A stretch of 64,000 nt of DNA from assembly GCF_000383615.1 (NCBI RefSeq), contig NZ_KB911586.1:67276-131275 (forward strand), written 5' to 3'. This DNA is from Streptomyces canus 299MFChir4.1. Lineage in GTDB: Bacteria > Actinomycetota > Actinomycetes > Streptomycetales > Streptomycetaceae. Position 1 is the first letter of the stretch, and every line of letters starts with the position of its first letter. Both the position numbers and the translations under genes were made by a program. Below the pieces are notes generated by a model, which worked only from the letters and a program-made list of their open reading frames with translations, was not told the origin of the DNA and did not search any database. Below are positions 42,525 to 51,892 of this stretch, in pieces.

Positions 42525-42905
42525 ATGGCACGCGTTTCCGGTGTTGACATCCCGCGCGACAAGCGCGTGGAGGTCGCCCTGACCTATGTGTTCGGCATTG
42601 GCCGGACCCTTTCGCAGCTGACGCTGGCCGAGACCGGCATCAACCCGAACACCCGCGTTCGCGACCTCTCCGAGGAGGAGCTCGTCGCGATTCGTGAGTA
42701 CGTCGACAACAACCTCAAGACCGAGGGTGACCTCCGTCGCGAGGTCCAGGCCGACATCCGCCGCAAGGTCGAGATCGGCTGCTACCAGGGTCTGCGTCAC
42801 CGTCGTGGACTGCCCGTCCGTGGTCAGCGCACCAGCACGAACGCTCGTACCCGCAAGGGCCCGCGTCGCGCCATCGCCGGCAAGAAGAAGCCGGGCAAGA
42901 AGTAG
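42525..42905 (+). CDS. rpsM: 30S ribosomal protein S13
   Basis: 126 aa protein of the 30S head contacting P-site tRNA through its basic tail. Motifs are [71 protein letters not shown]. The Lys-rich C-terminus (AGKKKPGKK) is typical. First gene of the alpha cluster rpsM-rpsK-rpoA-rplQ. Confidence 0.98.
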   Translation: MARVSGVDIPRDKRVEVALTYVFGIGRTLSQLTLAETGINPNTRVRDLSEEELVAIREYVDNNLKTEGDLRREVQADIRRKVEIGCYQGLRHRRGLPVRGQRTSTNARTRKGPRRAIAGKKKPGKK

Positions 42906-42975
42906 TCCTCAGCGGACAACGCTTCATCAGCGGTCTTCGCTGTAGGACCGACCACCTCCCCGTAGGAGTTTGTAG

Positions 42976-43380
42976 ATGCCCCCCAAGGGTCGTCAGGGCG
43001 CTGCCAAGAAGGTGCGCCGCAAGGAAAAGAAGAACGTCGCTCACGGGCACGCCCACATCAAGAGCACGTTCAACAACACGATCGTCTCGATCACGGACCC
43101 CTCGGGCAACGTGATCTCCTGGGCCTCCGCCGGCCACGTCGGCTTCAAGGGCTCGCGCAAGTCCACCCCCTTCGCCGCGCAGATGGCCGCCGAGTCGGCC
43201 GCCCGCCGCGCGCAGGAGCACGGCATGCGCAAGGTGGACGTGTTCGTCAAGGGTCCCGGCTCCGGCCGTGAGACCGCGATCCGCTCCCTCCAGGCCACCG
43301 GCCTCGAGGTGGGTTCGATCCAGGACGTCACCCCCACCCCGCACAACGGCTGCCGTCCGCCGAAGCGCCGCCGCGTCTGA
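42976..43380 (+). CDS. rpsK: 30S ribosomal protein S11
   Basis: 134 aa platform protein. Diagnostic: [51 protein letters not shown] and [20 protein letters not shown]. Start ATG 42976 follows TAGGAG. rpoA follows directly, without an intervening rpsD. Confidence 0.98.
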   Translation: MPPKGRQGAAKKVRRKEKKNVAHGHAHIKSTFNNTIVSITDPSGNVISWASAGHVGFKGSRKSTPFAAQMAAESAARRAQEHGMRKVDVFVKGPGSGRETAIRSLQATGLEVGSIQDVTPTPHNGCRPPKRRRV

Positions 43381-43433
43381 CGCGGTCGCGTCTGACACAG
43401 GCCGTGTTTGAGGCCAGGTTGTCTTGAGGTCGC

Positions 43434-43465
43434 GGGCGGTACGGCTCTTCGGGGCCGTGCCGCCC
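43434..43465 (+). terminator. Hairpin in the rpsK-rpoA gap
   Basis: A 12-bp stem GGGCGGTACGGC/GCCGTGCCGCCC (43434-43445 with 43454-43465, one G-T pair), 8-nt loop, then GTACCCTTG. Located mid-gap (174 bp), it may dampen transcription of rpoA-rplQ relative to the ribosomal genes or mark a separate rpoA start. No convincing promoter was found after it. Confidence 0.55.
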
Positions 43466-43554
43466 GTACCCTTGCAGTACCCCGTGCTTTCACCGGTGCG
43501 GGTCCGTCGGGCGTCAAATAGCGGGCGTCCACGAAAGAAGGATCTGATCCACAC

Positions 43555-44577
43555 ATGCTGATCGCTCAGCGTCCGTCACTGACCGAAGAGGTCGTCGACG
43601 AATTCCGCTCCCGGTTCGTGATCGAGCCGCTGGAGCCGGGCTTCGGTTACACCCTCGGCAACTCCCTCCGCCGCACCCTCCTGTCGTCGATCCCCGGTGC
43701 CGCTGTCACCAGCATCCGCATCGACGGTGTCCTGCACGAGTTCACCACCGTGCCGGGCGTCAAGGAGGACGTCACCGACCTGATCCTCAACATCAAGCAG
43801 CTGGTCGTCTCCTCGGAGCACGACGAGCCGGTCGTGATGTACCTGCGCAAGCAGGGCCCGGGTCTGGTCACCGCCGCCGACATCGCGCCCCCGGCCGGTG
43901 TCGAGGTGCACAACCCCGACCTCGTCCTCGCCACGCTCAACGGCAAGGGCAAGCTGGAGATGGAGCTCACGGTCGAGCGTGGCCGCGGTTACGTGTCCGC
44001 CGTGCAGAACAAGCAGGTGGGCCAGGAGATCGGCCGTATCCCGGTCGACTCCATCTACAGCCCGGTGCTCAAGGTCACGTACAAGGTCGAGGCGACCCGT
44101 GTCGAGCAGCGCACCGACTTCGACAAGCTGATCGTCGACGTCGAGACCAAGCAGGCGATGCGTCCCCGTGACGCCATGGCCTCCGCCGGTAAGACCCTGG
44201 TCGAGCTGTTCGGTCTCGCTCGCGAGCTGAACATCGACGCCGAGGGCATCGACATGGGCCCGTCCCCCACGGACGCCGCCCTTGCCGCCGACCTGGCGCT
44301 GCCGATCGAGGAGCTGGAGCTCACGGTCCGCTCCTACAACTGCCTCAAGCGTGAGGGCATCCACTCCGTGGGTGAGCTCGTGGCGCGCTCCGAGGCCGAC
44401 CTCCTGGACATCCGCAACTTCGGTGCGAAGTCCATCGACGAGGTCAAGGCGAAGCTGGCCGGCATGGGCCTGGCCCTCAAGGACAGCCCGCCCGGATTCG
44501 ACCCCACGGCCGCCGCCGACGCCTTCGGCGCCGACGACGACGCGGACGCGGGTTTCGTGGAGACCGAGCAGTACTGA
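43555..44577 (+). CDS. rpoA: DNA-directed RNA polymerase subunit alpha
   Basis: 340 aa. The N-terminal domain (1-225) dimerises and binds beta/beta': [34 protein letters not shown] is the assembly signature. A flexible linker leads to the C-terminal domain (about 250-315) with [24 protein letters not shown] and [18 protein letters not shown], the activator/UP-element-binding face, followed by an acidic tail. ATG at 43555 follows GAAGGATC. Co-transcribed with rplQ, 85 bp downstream. Confidence 0.98.
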   Translation: MLIAQRPSLTEEVVDEFRSRFVIEPLEPGFGYTLGNSLRRTLLSSIPGAAVTSIRIDGVLHEFTTVPGVKEDVTDLILNIKQLVVSSEHDEPVVMYLRKQGPGLVTAADIAPPAGVEVHNPDLVLATLNGKGKLEMELTVERGRGYVSAVQNKQVGQEIGRIPVDSIYSPVLKVTYKVEATRVEQRTDFDKLIVDVETKQAMRPRDAMASAGKTLVELFGLARELNIDAEGIDMGPSPTDAALAADLALPIEELELTVRSYNCLKREGIHSVGELVARSEADLLDIRNFGAKSIDEVKAKLAGMGLALKDSPPGFDPTAAADAFGADDDADAGFVETEQY

Positions 44578-44662
44578 TCGGTCGTTGCCGGTGAGCATCC
44601 GCTCATCGGGTTCCTGACCCCGGTACCTGATACGGCCGGGGCAGACACACAGGAGATAGAAA

Positions 44663-45175
44663 ATGCCGAAGCCCACCAAGGGTGCCCGTATGGGCGGCAG
44701 CGCCGCGCACGAGAAGCTGCTCCTCGCGAACCTGGCGAAGAGCCTCTTCGAGCACGGCCGTATCACCACCACCGAGGCGAAGGCGCGCAAGCTGCGTCCG
44801 TACGCCGAGCGTCTGGTCACCAAGGCGAAGAAGGGCGACCTTCACAACCGCCGTCAGGTGCTCCAGGTGATCACGGACAAGAGCATCGTGCACACGCTCT
44901 TCACCGAGATCGGCCCGCGCTACGAGAACCGTCCCGGTGGCTACACCCGCATCACCAAGATCGGTAACCGCCGTGGCGACAACGCGCCCATGGCTGTCAT
45001 CGAGCTGGTCGAGGCGCTGACGGTCGCGCAGCAGGCGACGGGTGAGGCCGAGGCCGCCACCAAGCGTTCCGCCAAGGACGCCGAGGCTGCTCCGGCCGCC
45101 GAGGAGACCAAGGTCGACACGGCCAAGGCCGACGACACCGAGGCTCCGGCTGAGGGTGACGCCAAGGACGCCTGA
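44663..45175 (+). CDS. rplQ: 50S ribosomal protein L17
   Basis: 170 aa. The conserved L17 core (residues 1-120: [52 protein letters not shown] and [14 protein letters not shown]) is followed by a 50-residue Ala/Glu/Asp-rich low-complexity tail, a streptomycete feature of unknown role. Ends the alpha cluster at a perfect UUCG terminator. Confidence 0.97.
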   Translation: MPKPTKGARMGGSAAHEKLLLANLAKSLFEHGRITTTEAKARKLRPYAERLVTKAKKGDLHNRRQVLQVITDKSIVHTLFTEIGPRYENRPGGYTRITKIGNRRGDNAPMAVIELVEALTVAQQATGEAEAATKRSAKDAEAAPAAEETKVDTAKADDTEAPAEGDAKDA

Positions 45176-45190
45176 CGCTTCCGCGTCGTG

Positions 45191-45220
45191 ACGGGCCCGC
45201 CCCTTCGGGGGCGGGCCCGT
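45191..45220 (+). terminator. Terminator of the alpha cluster
   Basis: Perfect 13-bp GC stem (45191-45203 with 45208-45220) with UUCG tetraloop, 16 bp after the rplQ stop. Confidence 0.92.
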
Positions 45221-45252
45221 CTGGCATTTCCCGTTCCTGAGAGGATCCAGGG

Positions 45253-46107
45253 GTGAGCGACGAAGTACAGCCCGGTTACGTCCGTGTCCGCCTCGACCTG
45301 TCCTACGACGGATCCGACTTCTCCGGATGGGCCAAGCAGGCCGGCGGCCGGCGGACCGTACAGGGTGAGATCGAGGACGCGCTGCGGACGGTCACGCGGT
45401 CGAAGGACGTGACGTACGAGCTGACCGTGGCCGGACGCACCGATGCCGGGGTGCACGCGCGGGGGCAGGTGGCACATGTGGATCTTCCCGAGGGGCTGTG
45501 GGCGGAGCATCGCGAGAAGCTGCTGAAGCGGCTGGCGGGGCGGCTGCCGAAGGATGTGCGGGTGTGGTCCCTGCGGGAGGCGCCGGCGGGGTTCAACGCG
45601 CGGTTCGCGGCTCTGTGGCGGCGGTACGTCTACCGGGTGGGGGACCAGTCGGGTGGTGTGGACCCGCTGCTTCGCAACCATGTGCTCTGGCACGACTGGG
45701 AGTTGGACGTCGCCGCCATGGACGCCGCCGCCAAGTCCCTCGTCGGGGAGCACGACTTCGCGGCGTACGCGAAGAAGCGTGAGGGAGCGACGACGATCCG
45801 CGAGATCCTCGACTTCTGGGTGCGGCGGCGGGCGGACGGGGTCGTGGAGATCGAGGTCCGGGCCGACGCCTTCTGCCACAACCAGGTGCGGTCCATGGTC
45901 GGCGCGCTGCTGTTCGTGGGGGACGGGCACCGGGGTGTGGAGTGGCCGCGGAAGGTGCTGGACGCGGGTGTCCGGGACAGTGCCGTCCATGTCGTACGGC
46001 CGCACGGGCTGACGCTGGAGGAAGTCGGGTATCCGGCGGACGAGTTGTTGGCGGCGCGGAACAAGCAAGCGCGGAACAGGCGGTCGTTGCCCGCGGCCGG
46101 GTCCTGA
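45253..46107 (+). CDS. truA: tRNA pseudouridine(38-40) synthase
   Basis: 284 aa enzyme that isomerises uridines 38-40 in the anticodon arm. Two TruA repeats are present: [19 protein letters not shown] at the N-terminus, and the catalytic Asp in [14 protein letters not shown]. Also seen are [16 protein letters not shown] and [16 protein letters not shown] in the C-terminal half. GTG at 45253 is behind AGGATCCAGG. Codon use is a little less constrained than in the ribosomal genes. A hairpin overlaps its stop, and the next gene is convergent. Confidence 0.95.
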   Translation: MSDEVQPGYVRVRLDLSYDGSDFSGWAKQAGGRRTVQGEIEDALRTVTRSKDVTYELTVAGRTDAGVHARGQVAHVDLPEGLWAEHREKLLKRLAGRLPKDVRVWSLREAPAGFNARFAALWRRYVYRVGDQSGGVDPLLRNHVLWHDWELDVAAMDAAAKSLVGEHDFAAYAKKREGATTIREILDFWVRRRADGVVEIEVRADAFCHNQVRSMVGALLFVGDGHRGVEWPRKVLDAGVRDSAVHVVRPHGLTLEEVGYPADELLAARNKQARNRRSLPAAGS

Positions 46108-46116
46108 ACCGGCCGC
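46093..46116. terminator. Bidirectional terminator between truA and the propeller gene
   Basis: Perfect 8-bp stem GCGGCCGG/CCGGCCGC (46093-46100 with 46109-46116), 8-nt loop, overlapping the truA stop and 10 bp from the stop of the convergent gene. It can serve both strands. Confidence 0.6.
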
Positions 46117-46125
46117 AGGCGGAGC

Positions 46126-49100
46126 TCACTGTCTGACGGTGAAGTACTGCCGGGCGCCCCAGGTGCTGAGGTTGGTGGTGTCACGGCTGCTGTGGACGTA
46201 CTGGGCGGCCACCCGGTACCTGTTGTTGACGGAGTGGGTGAGGGACATCCGCTGGCGGCCGGTGCTGGTGGAACTGAGGGCCGAACAGGGGCTGGTGCTC
46301 TGTGTGTGCCAGGCGCCGCTGTAGTACCGCTGCACCCGGTAGAGCACGCACTGGCCGGCCTTGTTCGGGGTGACGGTGACGTCCAGTTGCTCCTTGGCGG
46401 TGTGGTGATACACCCGGTAGAGAGTGCTGCCGTAGTGCGTGGTCGTGTAGTGGCCGGACAACGTCTCCGCGACCCGTACCTGGGTCTGCGCGGTGCGGGC
46501 GGCGGTCTTCGGGGCGTACCGGTAGTCACCGGCGAACACCGCGCTGAATGTGGTGTTGCGGGTGAGCTTGTAGGACCCGGCCAGGTCGCCGTGGGAGTCC
46601 ACCGCGCCCGACTTCACCAGGACCGATGTGCCGCCGAACGGCTTGGCGTAGATCGCCACCGTACGGCTGTTGTACGTCGTACCGAGGTGAGCGGTGATCT
46701 TCGCGGTCTGACCGTACGCATACGTCGAGTGGTCCGTGGTGATGGTCACGGACGCCGAGGCCCGGGACACCTGAACGGTGGCGGTGCCGCTGCCCGGCTT
46801 GTGTGAGATGTCGCCGCCGTAGGTCACCTTGTAGGAGTTGGCGCCGCCGATCTGCGGGGTGTCCGAGAACGTGAACGAACCGTTCGGTGCGACCTTCGCG
46901 TCTGCGAGTGCGGTGCCGGAGGTGTGGCCGAGGTCGGTCTTCGTGACCTTGACGACCCCACCGGCGGCGAAGGGCGCGCCGGAGAGCGTGCCGGACACGG
47001 TCAGCTTCTGCGCGCGGGTGGACGTGGCCGGGGCCGTCATGGTGACCGTGGTGACCAGCTTCGATGCCTGGACGAGGCTCGTGGTGCTCGCCGGGTCGTG
47101 GGTCGCGTCCCCGGCGTAGCTCGCGGCGTAGGTGTAGGTTCCCTCGGCCGGCGGGGTGTCGGTGAAGGTGAGGGAGCCGTCCGCCTTCGTCGTCACGTCG
47201 GGGAGCGCCGTCCCGTTCCGGGTGATGTGCACCGGCTGCCCCGCGGGGAGCGCCGCGGACGAGGTCAGTGTGCCGGTGACGGTGAGCGGTCGGCCGGGGA
47301 CGGCCGGGCTCGAGGTGGAGAGGTGGAGGGAGGTGGTCGCCGCCGGGCCCTGGGCGATGACCGGACCGCTCACCGTCTGCACGTCGGCACTGTCGGTGTT
47401 GGCACCGGAGAAGGCGAGGAGCGCGGTGGGAGTCAGTGTCGGTGTCGCGTCCACCACCTGGGTCCCGTCGATCCAGACGTACACATGGCCGGTGGCCACC
47501 TGGACGTCGACTTGGTGCGTGCCCTGGCGCAGGGAGGTGGTGAGCGGGACCACCGACTGGTAGGTGATCGTCGACGAGCCGGCCGAACTGCGGCCGATCC
47601 CTACGAAGTTCTGCGTCTTCAGCGTGGTGTTGTAACCGGTGCCGAGCGCGATCACCGTGCCCGGCCGTCCCGCGATGCCGAGACTGTCGCCGAACCCGCC
47701 CAGCGCCGAGGCGGAGTTCTGGGCCGGGTCGAGGAGAGTGAGTGCCATGCCCTTCCCGCCGGTGCCGGGGCCGAACTTGGTGGTGAACGTCGCCCGCAGA
47801 CCGTCGGTGCGCAACGGCTTGGTGTAGACCGCCGAGCCCGCCTTGTAGCCGGTGGCCGGGGTCAGCTGGACGCCGCCGCCGTCGGCCTGCACCGCCGAGC
47901 CGTTGGTCTGCCACAGTCCGTCGGCGGTCGAGGTGGTCGTGGCGGTGCCCCTGCCGGTGCCCTTGACCTGTACGTACATGGCGCCCTGGGGGTTGCCGCT
48001 GTCGTCGGTCCCGGTGCCGGTGACCTCGTAGGAGGCGCTCAGATCCGCGGCCGACCGCGGGGTGAACGTCACGCTCTGCACGGCGGTCTGCTCGGGACCG
48101 ATGACCAGGCCCTCCGACAGCTGCAACGGGCTGTTGAAGTCACCCGTCGGTGCCTTGGCCTTGGTCACCGTCACCGGGATGTTGCCGGTGTTGGTGATGG
48201 TGAACGACAGGGACTTCGAGCTGCCGACCGGGACCTGACCGAAGTCCAGCGCGCTGGTGGAGAACTCCAGGTGTCCCTTCCCCGTGATGGCCGTCGCGCC
48301 GACCGGCACGCTCAGGGTGTGGGCGGCGCCGCCGCTGCCGCTGCTGCTGATCACGAGCGCGTCGCTGTCGACCTGGTCCGTGGTCGGCGTGTAGGTGACC
48401 GAGAGCACGAACGAGCCACCGGCCGGGACGACCGTCCCCGCGCTGGGCAGCCCCGAGGCGGAGAAGGCGCCGCCTGGCGCGCCGACGGAGGTGACGGTCT
48501 CCGGTTCGGTACCGGTGTTGGTGACCTGCAGGTTCAGCGTCGAGGTGCTGCCGGTGGGCACCTCGCCGAAGTCGAGGGAGCCGGGCGCCGCCCCGAAGCC
48601 CGGCCTGGTGCCGATGCCGTGGAGGGCGAAGACCAGCTTCTGGCCGTCCGACAGGTTGGCGGTCAGTGTGCCGTTGACGCCGCCGGTGGTCGTGGGGGCG
48701 AAGCTGATCGGAACGTCGAGGGTGGCGTCCGTCGCCAGCGGGGTGGGCCGGTCGGGTGTGGGTACGGCGGACGGGTCGACCGTGAACGGACCGGAGGCCT
48801 TGAGCCCCGTGATGCTGACGTCCTGGGTGGCCGTCAGCTTCATCTGCGCGGAGCCGCCGGCGCCGACCCCGACCTGGCCGAAGTCCAGCGAGGCCGCGGT
48901 CAGGGCGGTCCTGGCCGGGCTGCCGAAGCCGTAGAGCACACCGTCCCGGGTGCCGACGTACACCTTGCCGCGCTCGGCGGTCGGCGTGCTGAACTTCGTC
49001 GCGGTGCCGATCGGCGCCGACCACAGCAGCTGGAGACGGCCGTTGCCGTCGGGGGTGGGGCTGTAGGCGCGCAGGGTGCCGTCGGCCCCGGAGGCGTTGC

Positions 49101-50520
49101 TCGCGGAGGTCATCCACACCAGGGCGCTGGACTCGTCCGTGCCGTTGGACGTGACCAGGGGAGAGCCGCTGCTGTAGCCGAAGGTGTCCTGGCTCTGGCC
49201 GGTGAGGGTGAGCGTGGGTGTACCACCGTTGCGCACGCCGTACTTGAGGGCGCGCAGCGGACCCTGGTTGCCGACGACGTAGACGTAGCCGCCGTCGCCG
49301 CCCCAGAAGGCGGGGTGCCCCCACATGCCCTGATAGGGGCCGGACACGCTGACCGCGGCGTCGCCGCCCTGGGGTCCCTGGCCCATGCCGCCGAGGTTGT
49401 CGCGGTCGAGCAGGAACACCCGTCCGTCCTTGCCCTGCTGGACGAGCAGGTGCGGGTGCTCGCTGGTGCCGAAGCCGTCCGGCAGCGCCATCGGGGCGCC
49501 CGAGGAGATGTCCTGGTCGTTGAGGTCCAGGGTGGCGGCATTGCTGGGGCTGAAGAAGTCGGCCGTGCTGAGGCTGTTGTCCGCGCCTGCCTGGAGGCGT
49601 ACGACGGACTCGGCCAGGGTTCCCTGGACGGTCTTGCCCGGGCCGGGCGCCGGGCTGATGCCGTTGCCGGTGCTGAAGAAGATGCGGCCGGGCCCGTCCG
49701 AGACCAGACCTCCGCCCGCCTGCCAGATGCCGGCGCCGCCGATGCCGGCCCCGGTCGCCGTGGCCCACATCGAGGTGATGCTGTGCGCCGTGGTGCTCAC
49801 GCCGACCACATAGCCGCGGTACGGCCATGCGTCGCAGTGGGCGCCGAAGCCCGCGTAGACGACGCCGTTCATCAGCAGCAGGCCGGGGCGTTGCTGCTGA
49901 TAGTAGGCGTCGAAGGTGGCGCCGGGGTCGTTGACGGGGCTTCCGGCGATGGTGACCGGCCACCCGGAGCGCTCGGCTCCGGAGGCGGGGTCGACCGCGT
50001 GCATCAGCCAGATGGGGTGGCGGTGGGTGGAGGTGCCGTCGTCGATCTTGGTGGTGAAGTAGAGGGAGTTGGTGGCGGGGTCGTAGACGGGTGTCGCGGT
50101 CGCGCCGATGTCCGGCACGAGGTCCCCGCAGCCGATCGCCGACGCCGGCCATGAGGGTCCGTAGTTCTTGCTCCACTCGATCGCGCCGGTGGTGCGGTCG
50201 AGACCGTACAGGGTGTTCCTCTCGGTGACGGCGATCACCTGGCCGCCCAGCACCAGCGGCTGGGCGTATATCTGACCGTCCAGTTTGGTGGCGAAGAGCC
50301 GGCCGAAGGCGGAGGACTGGACGACCGCCGGGGAGAGCGAGGATTCGTCCGGGTCCCAGTTGGTGCGCAGGTTGTCGACGCCCTGGGTGTTCTGGTCGGC
50401 CTGGGCCGAGGACGCCACCAGGCTGATCGTCGTGCCGATCAGCGCCGCAGTGGCCACGGCCACGATGGAGAGCAGCCATGTGCGCCGCCGACCGCGGTGG
50501 CGTCCACCGCGTGCGGGCAT
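46126..50520 (-). CDS. Large secreted modular protein: beta-propeller, anchor-D, lectin-like and Ig-like domains
   Basis: 1464 aa. An Arg-rich n-region and hydrophobic segment (residues 14-38) form a signal peptide or anchor. Residues 65-535 look like a PQQ-type beta-propeller (GQIYAQPLVLGGQVIAVTER, YGLDRTTGAIEW, GRVFLLDRDNLGG, YVGTRDGVLYGFG). Three 'choice-of-anchor D'/ASH-like modules follow, each opening LDFGxVxxG (near 545, 649, 758). Residues 868-1065 resemble an L-type lectin/concanavalin fold (LWQTNGSAVQ, GKGMALTLLD, HVYVWIDGTQV). Ig-like repeats (SYAGDATHDP, TYGGDISHKP) run to about 1360, and a Tyr-rich C-terminal domain closes it. ATG at 50520 has no site close by; TTG at 50535 has GAGGGGGG seven bases upstream. 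Probably co-transcribed with the beta-helix gene; likely a carbohydrate-binding surface protein. Confidence 0.8.
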   Translation of the reverse strand: MPARGGRHRGRRRTWLLSIVAVATAALIGTTISLVASSAQADQNTQGVDNLRTNWDPDESSLSPAVVQSSAFGRLFATKLDGQIYAQPLVLGGQVIAVTERNTLYGLDRTTGAIEWSKNYGPSWPASAIGCGDLVPDIGATATPVYDPATNSLYFTTKIDDGTSTHRHPIWLMHAVDPASGAERSGWPVTIAGSPVNDPGATFDAYYQQQRPGLLLMNGVVYAGFGAHCDAWPYRGYVVGVSTTAHSITSMWATATGAGIGGAGIWQAGGGLVSDGPGRIFFSTGNGISPAPGPGKTVQGTLAESVVRLQAGADNSLSTADFFSPSNAATLDLNDQDISSGAPMALPDGFGTSEHPHLLVQQGKDGRVFLLDRDNLGGMGQGPQGGDAAVSVSGPYQGMWGHPAFWGGDGGYVYVVGNQGPLRALKYGVRNGGTPTLTLTGQSQDTFGYSSGSPLVTSNGTDESSALVWMTSASNASGADGTLRAYSPTPDGNGRLQLLWSAPIGTATKFSTPTAERGKVYVGTRDGVLYGFGSPARTALTAASLDFGQVGVGAGGSAQMKLTATQDVSITGLKASGPFTVDPSAVPTPDRPTPLATDATLDVPISFAPTTTGGVNGTLTANLSDGQKLVFALHGIGTRPGFGAAPGSLDFGEVPTGSTSTLNLQVTNTGTEPETVTSVGAPGGAFSASGLPSAGTVVPAGGSFVLSVTYTPTTDQVDSDALVISSSGSGGAAHTLSVPVGATAITGKGHLEFSTSALDFGQVPVGSSKSLSFTITNTGNIPVTVTKAKAPTGDFNSPLQLSEGLVIGPEQTAVQSVTFTPRSAADLSASYEVTGTGTDDSGNPQGAMYVQVKGTGRGTATTTSTADGLWQTNGSAVQADGGGVQLTPATGYKAGSAVYTKPLRTDGLRATFTTKFGPGTGGKGMALTLLDPAQNSASALGGFGDSLGIAGRPGTVIALGTGYNTTLKTQNFVGIGRSSAGSSTITYQSVVPLTTSLRQGTHQVDVQVATGHVYVWIDGTQVVDATPTLTPTALLAFSGANTDSADVQTVSGPVIAQGPAATTSLHLSTSSPAVPGRPLTVTGTLTSSAALPAGQPVHITRNGTALPDVTTKADGSLTFTDTPPAEGTYTYAASYAGDATHDPASTTSLVQASKLVTTVTMTAPATSTRAQKLTVSGTLSGAPFAAGGVVKVTKTDLGHTSGTALADAKVAPNGSFTFSDTPQIGGANSYKVTYGGDISHKPGSGTATVQVSRASASVTITTDHSTYAYGQTAKITAHLGTTYNSRTVAIYAKPFGGTSVLVKSGAVDSHGDLAGSYKLTRNTTFSAVFAGDYRYAPKTAARTAQTQVRVAETLSGHYTTTHYGSTLYRVYHHTAKEQLDVTVTPNKAGQCVLYRVQRYYSGAWHTQSTSPCSALSSTSTGRQRMSLTHSVNNRYRVAAQYVHSSRDTTNLSTWGARQYFTVRQ

Positions 50521-50683
50521 GGAAAACCCGGGCAAATCGGGACCCCCCTCGGGTTCGCGCCCGGAACGGTCACGGGCACGGCACAAACGTGAAGACCAAG
50601 TGGTTGTTCTTATCATCAGTTGAGGTTTTTGGGCACTATGGGGCGCGTTTCACTTCGGCATCGTCAGCGGGAATGGCGGGTTC

Positions 50684-51892
50684 TCAGCCCGTGCCGACGA
50701 GCGTGCCCTTCACGAACTTCGTGTTGCCGGTGCCGTTCTGCCAGGGGGACGAAACTCCCTGGAGGTGGCCTGAGTTGACCACCACGTAGGCCGAGTTGTC
50801 GGCCCGTACGCCGTACTGGGGACTCGCCGCTCCCGTTCCGTCGTCGTCCTTGCCCGTGAGGACGACCAGGCCGTCGGCGATGACCTTGCACTGCGAGCTC
50901 GCGACCCCCAGCCCCGCGTATCCGCCGCCACCGGTGCCGTTGTTCTCGCCGTCCCGGGTGAGATTCGTGGCCGACAGCACGAGGACCCCGGTGGTGTCCG
51001 TCGCGTGGACGTACATGCCGTGCCAACCGTTCCGGTCGGTGGAACACGCGACCATCTTGATCACGCCGGGCAAGGACTCGATGTCGAATCCGTGCAGCTT
51101 CGACCACTCCGCCCGGCAGCTGGTGAAGGAGGAGTTGCCCGCGCCCGACATCCACCAGCCGCAGCCGCCGACGCCCAGGACGTACACGTCGTGGAAGACG
51201 GAGTCGGTGGAGTTGTTGAGCACGATGCCGTGGGAACCGGTCCACAGCACGGAGACGCGGTCGTAGTGCAGGCAGAACGGTGCCTGGGGTCCGCCCGTGG
51301 CGTTGAAGTTGTACCAGGTGTTGATACCGATGCCCGTGACGGAGCGGACATGGACGTCCCGGAGCTGCAGGTGCTGGATCTGCCCGGTCGCGCGGATGCC
51401 GTCGATCTCCGCTCCGGAGCGGGGCAGGTCGGAACCGTCGATGGTCAGGGAGAAGATGCGCTGCGCGTTGGCCGGGCGGGAATAGCCGCCCAGTTGCCGG
51501 TCCAGGACCTCGACGACGGCGTCTCCTGTGAACGACGGAAGGGGACGGATGCCGACCACCGGGTTCTCGGCCCCCGGCTGGGACTCACCGCCGGCGTGCG
51601 AACCCTGGAGGGTCACATACGGGCCGATGCGCAGCGGAGCGCTCGTGCGGTACACCCCCGCGGGGAGCACGGTGACGTTGCCCGGCCGACAGGCGTCCAG
51701 TGCCGTCTGGATCGCCGCGGTGTCGTCGGTGGTGCCGTCGCCCTTGGCGCCGAGGTCCTTGACGTTCACCCACCCCGCGTCCGCCGCCACGGCGGTGGCG
51801 TCACCCGCGGAGACCGCTGTGGCGGACACGGCGACGCCGCCCACCGCGAGGGCCGATCTGAGGACGGAGCGTCGTGAGTTCGAACCCGTCAT
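50684..51892 (-). CDS. Tat-exported right-handed parallel beta-helix protein (pectate lyase 3-like)
   Basis: 402 aa. The N-terminus has a twin-arginine signal (RRSVLRSALAVGGVAVSATA, cleavage near AVAAD). The mature protein opens with VNVKDLGAKGDGTTDDTAAIQTALDAC, the hallmark of the pectate-lyase-3/GH28-like beta-helix superfamily found in glycan lyases, hydrolases, epimerases and phage tailspikes. Several helix coils follow (GIVLNNSTDSVFHDVYVLGV, NSSFTSCRAEWSKLHGFDIE). Canonical GH28 NTD/DD/HG catalytic motifs are not evident, so activity is unassigned. ATG at 51892 follows GGGGGCAGG. It is the first gene of the minus-strand arm of the glycan locus, 163 bp before the propeller gene. Confidence 0.8.
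   Translation of the reverse strand: MTGSNSRRSVLRSALAVGGVAVSATAVSAGDATAVAADAGWVNVKDLGAKGDGTTDDTAAIQTALDACRPGNVTVLPAGVYRTSAPLRIGPYVTLQGSHAGGESQPGAENPVVGIRPLPSFTGDAVVEVLDRQLGGYSRPANAQRIFSLTIDGSDLPRSGAEIDGIRATGQIQHLQLRDVHVRSVTGIGINTWYNFNATGGPQAPFCLHYDRVSVLWTGSHGIVLNNSTDSVFHDVYVLGVGGCGWWMSGAGNSSFTSCRAEWSKLHGFDIESLPGVIKMVACSTDRNGWHGMYVHATDTTGVLVLSATNLTRDGENNGTGGGGYAGLGVASSQCKVIADGLVVLTGKDDDGTGAASPQYGVRADNSAYVVVNSGHLQGVSSPWQNGTGNTKFVKGTLVGTG

Noticed and set aside
45069..45175. Ala/Glu-rich end of rplQ as a fused separate gene
   Set aside because: Continuous with the L17 core, no start or ribosome-binding site, and similar tails occur in streptomycete L17.
46924..50154. 1076-codon plus-strand open frame opposite the propeller protein gene
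   Set aside because: Gly/Arg/Ala/Val-rich composition without domains; the minus-strand frame has a signal peptide and recognisable modules.
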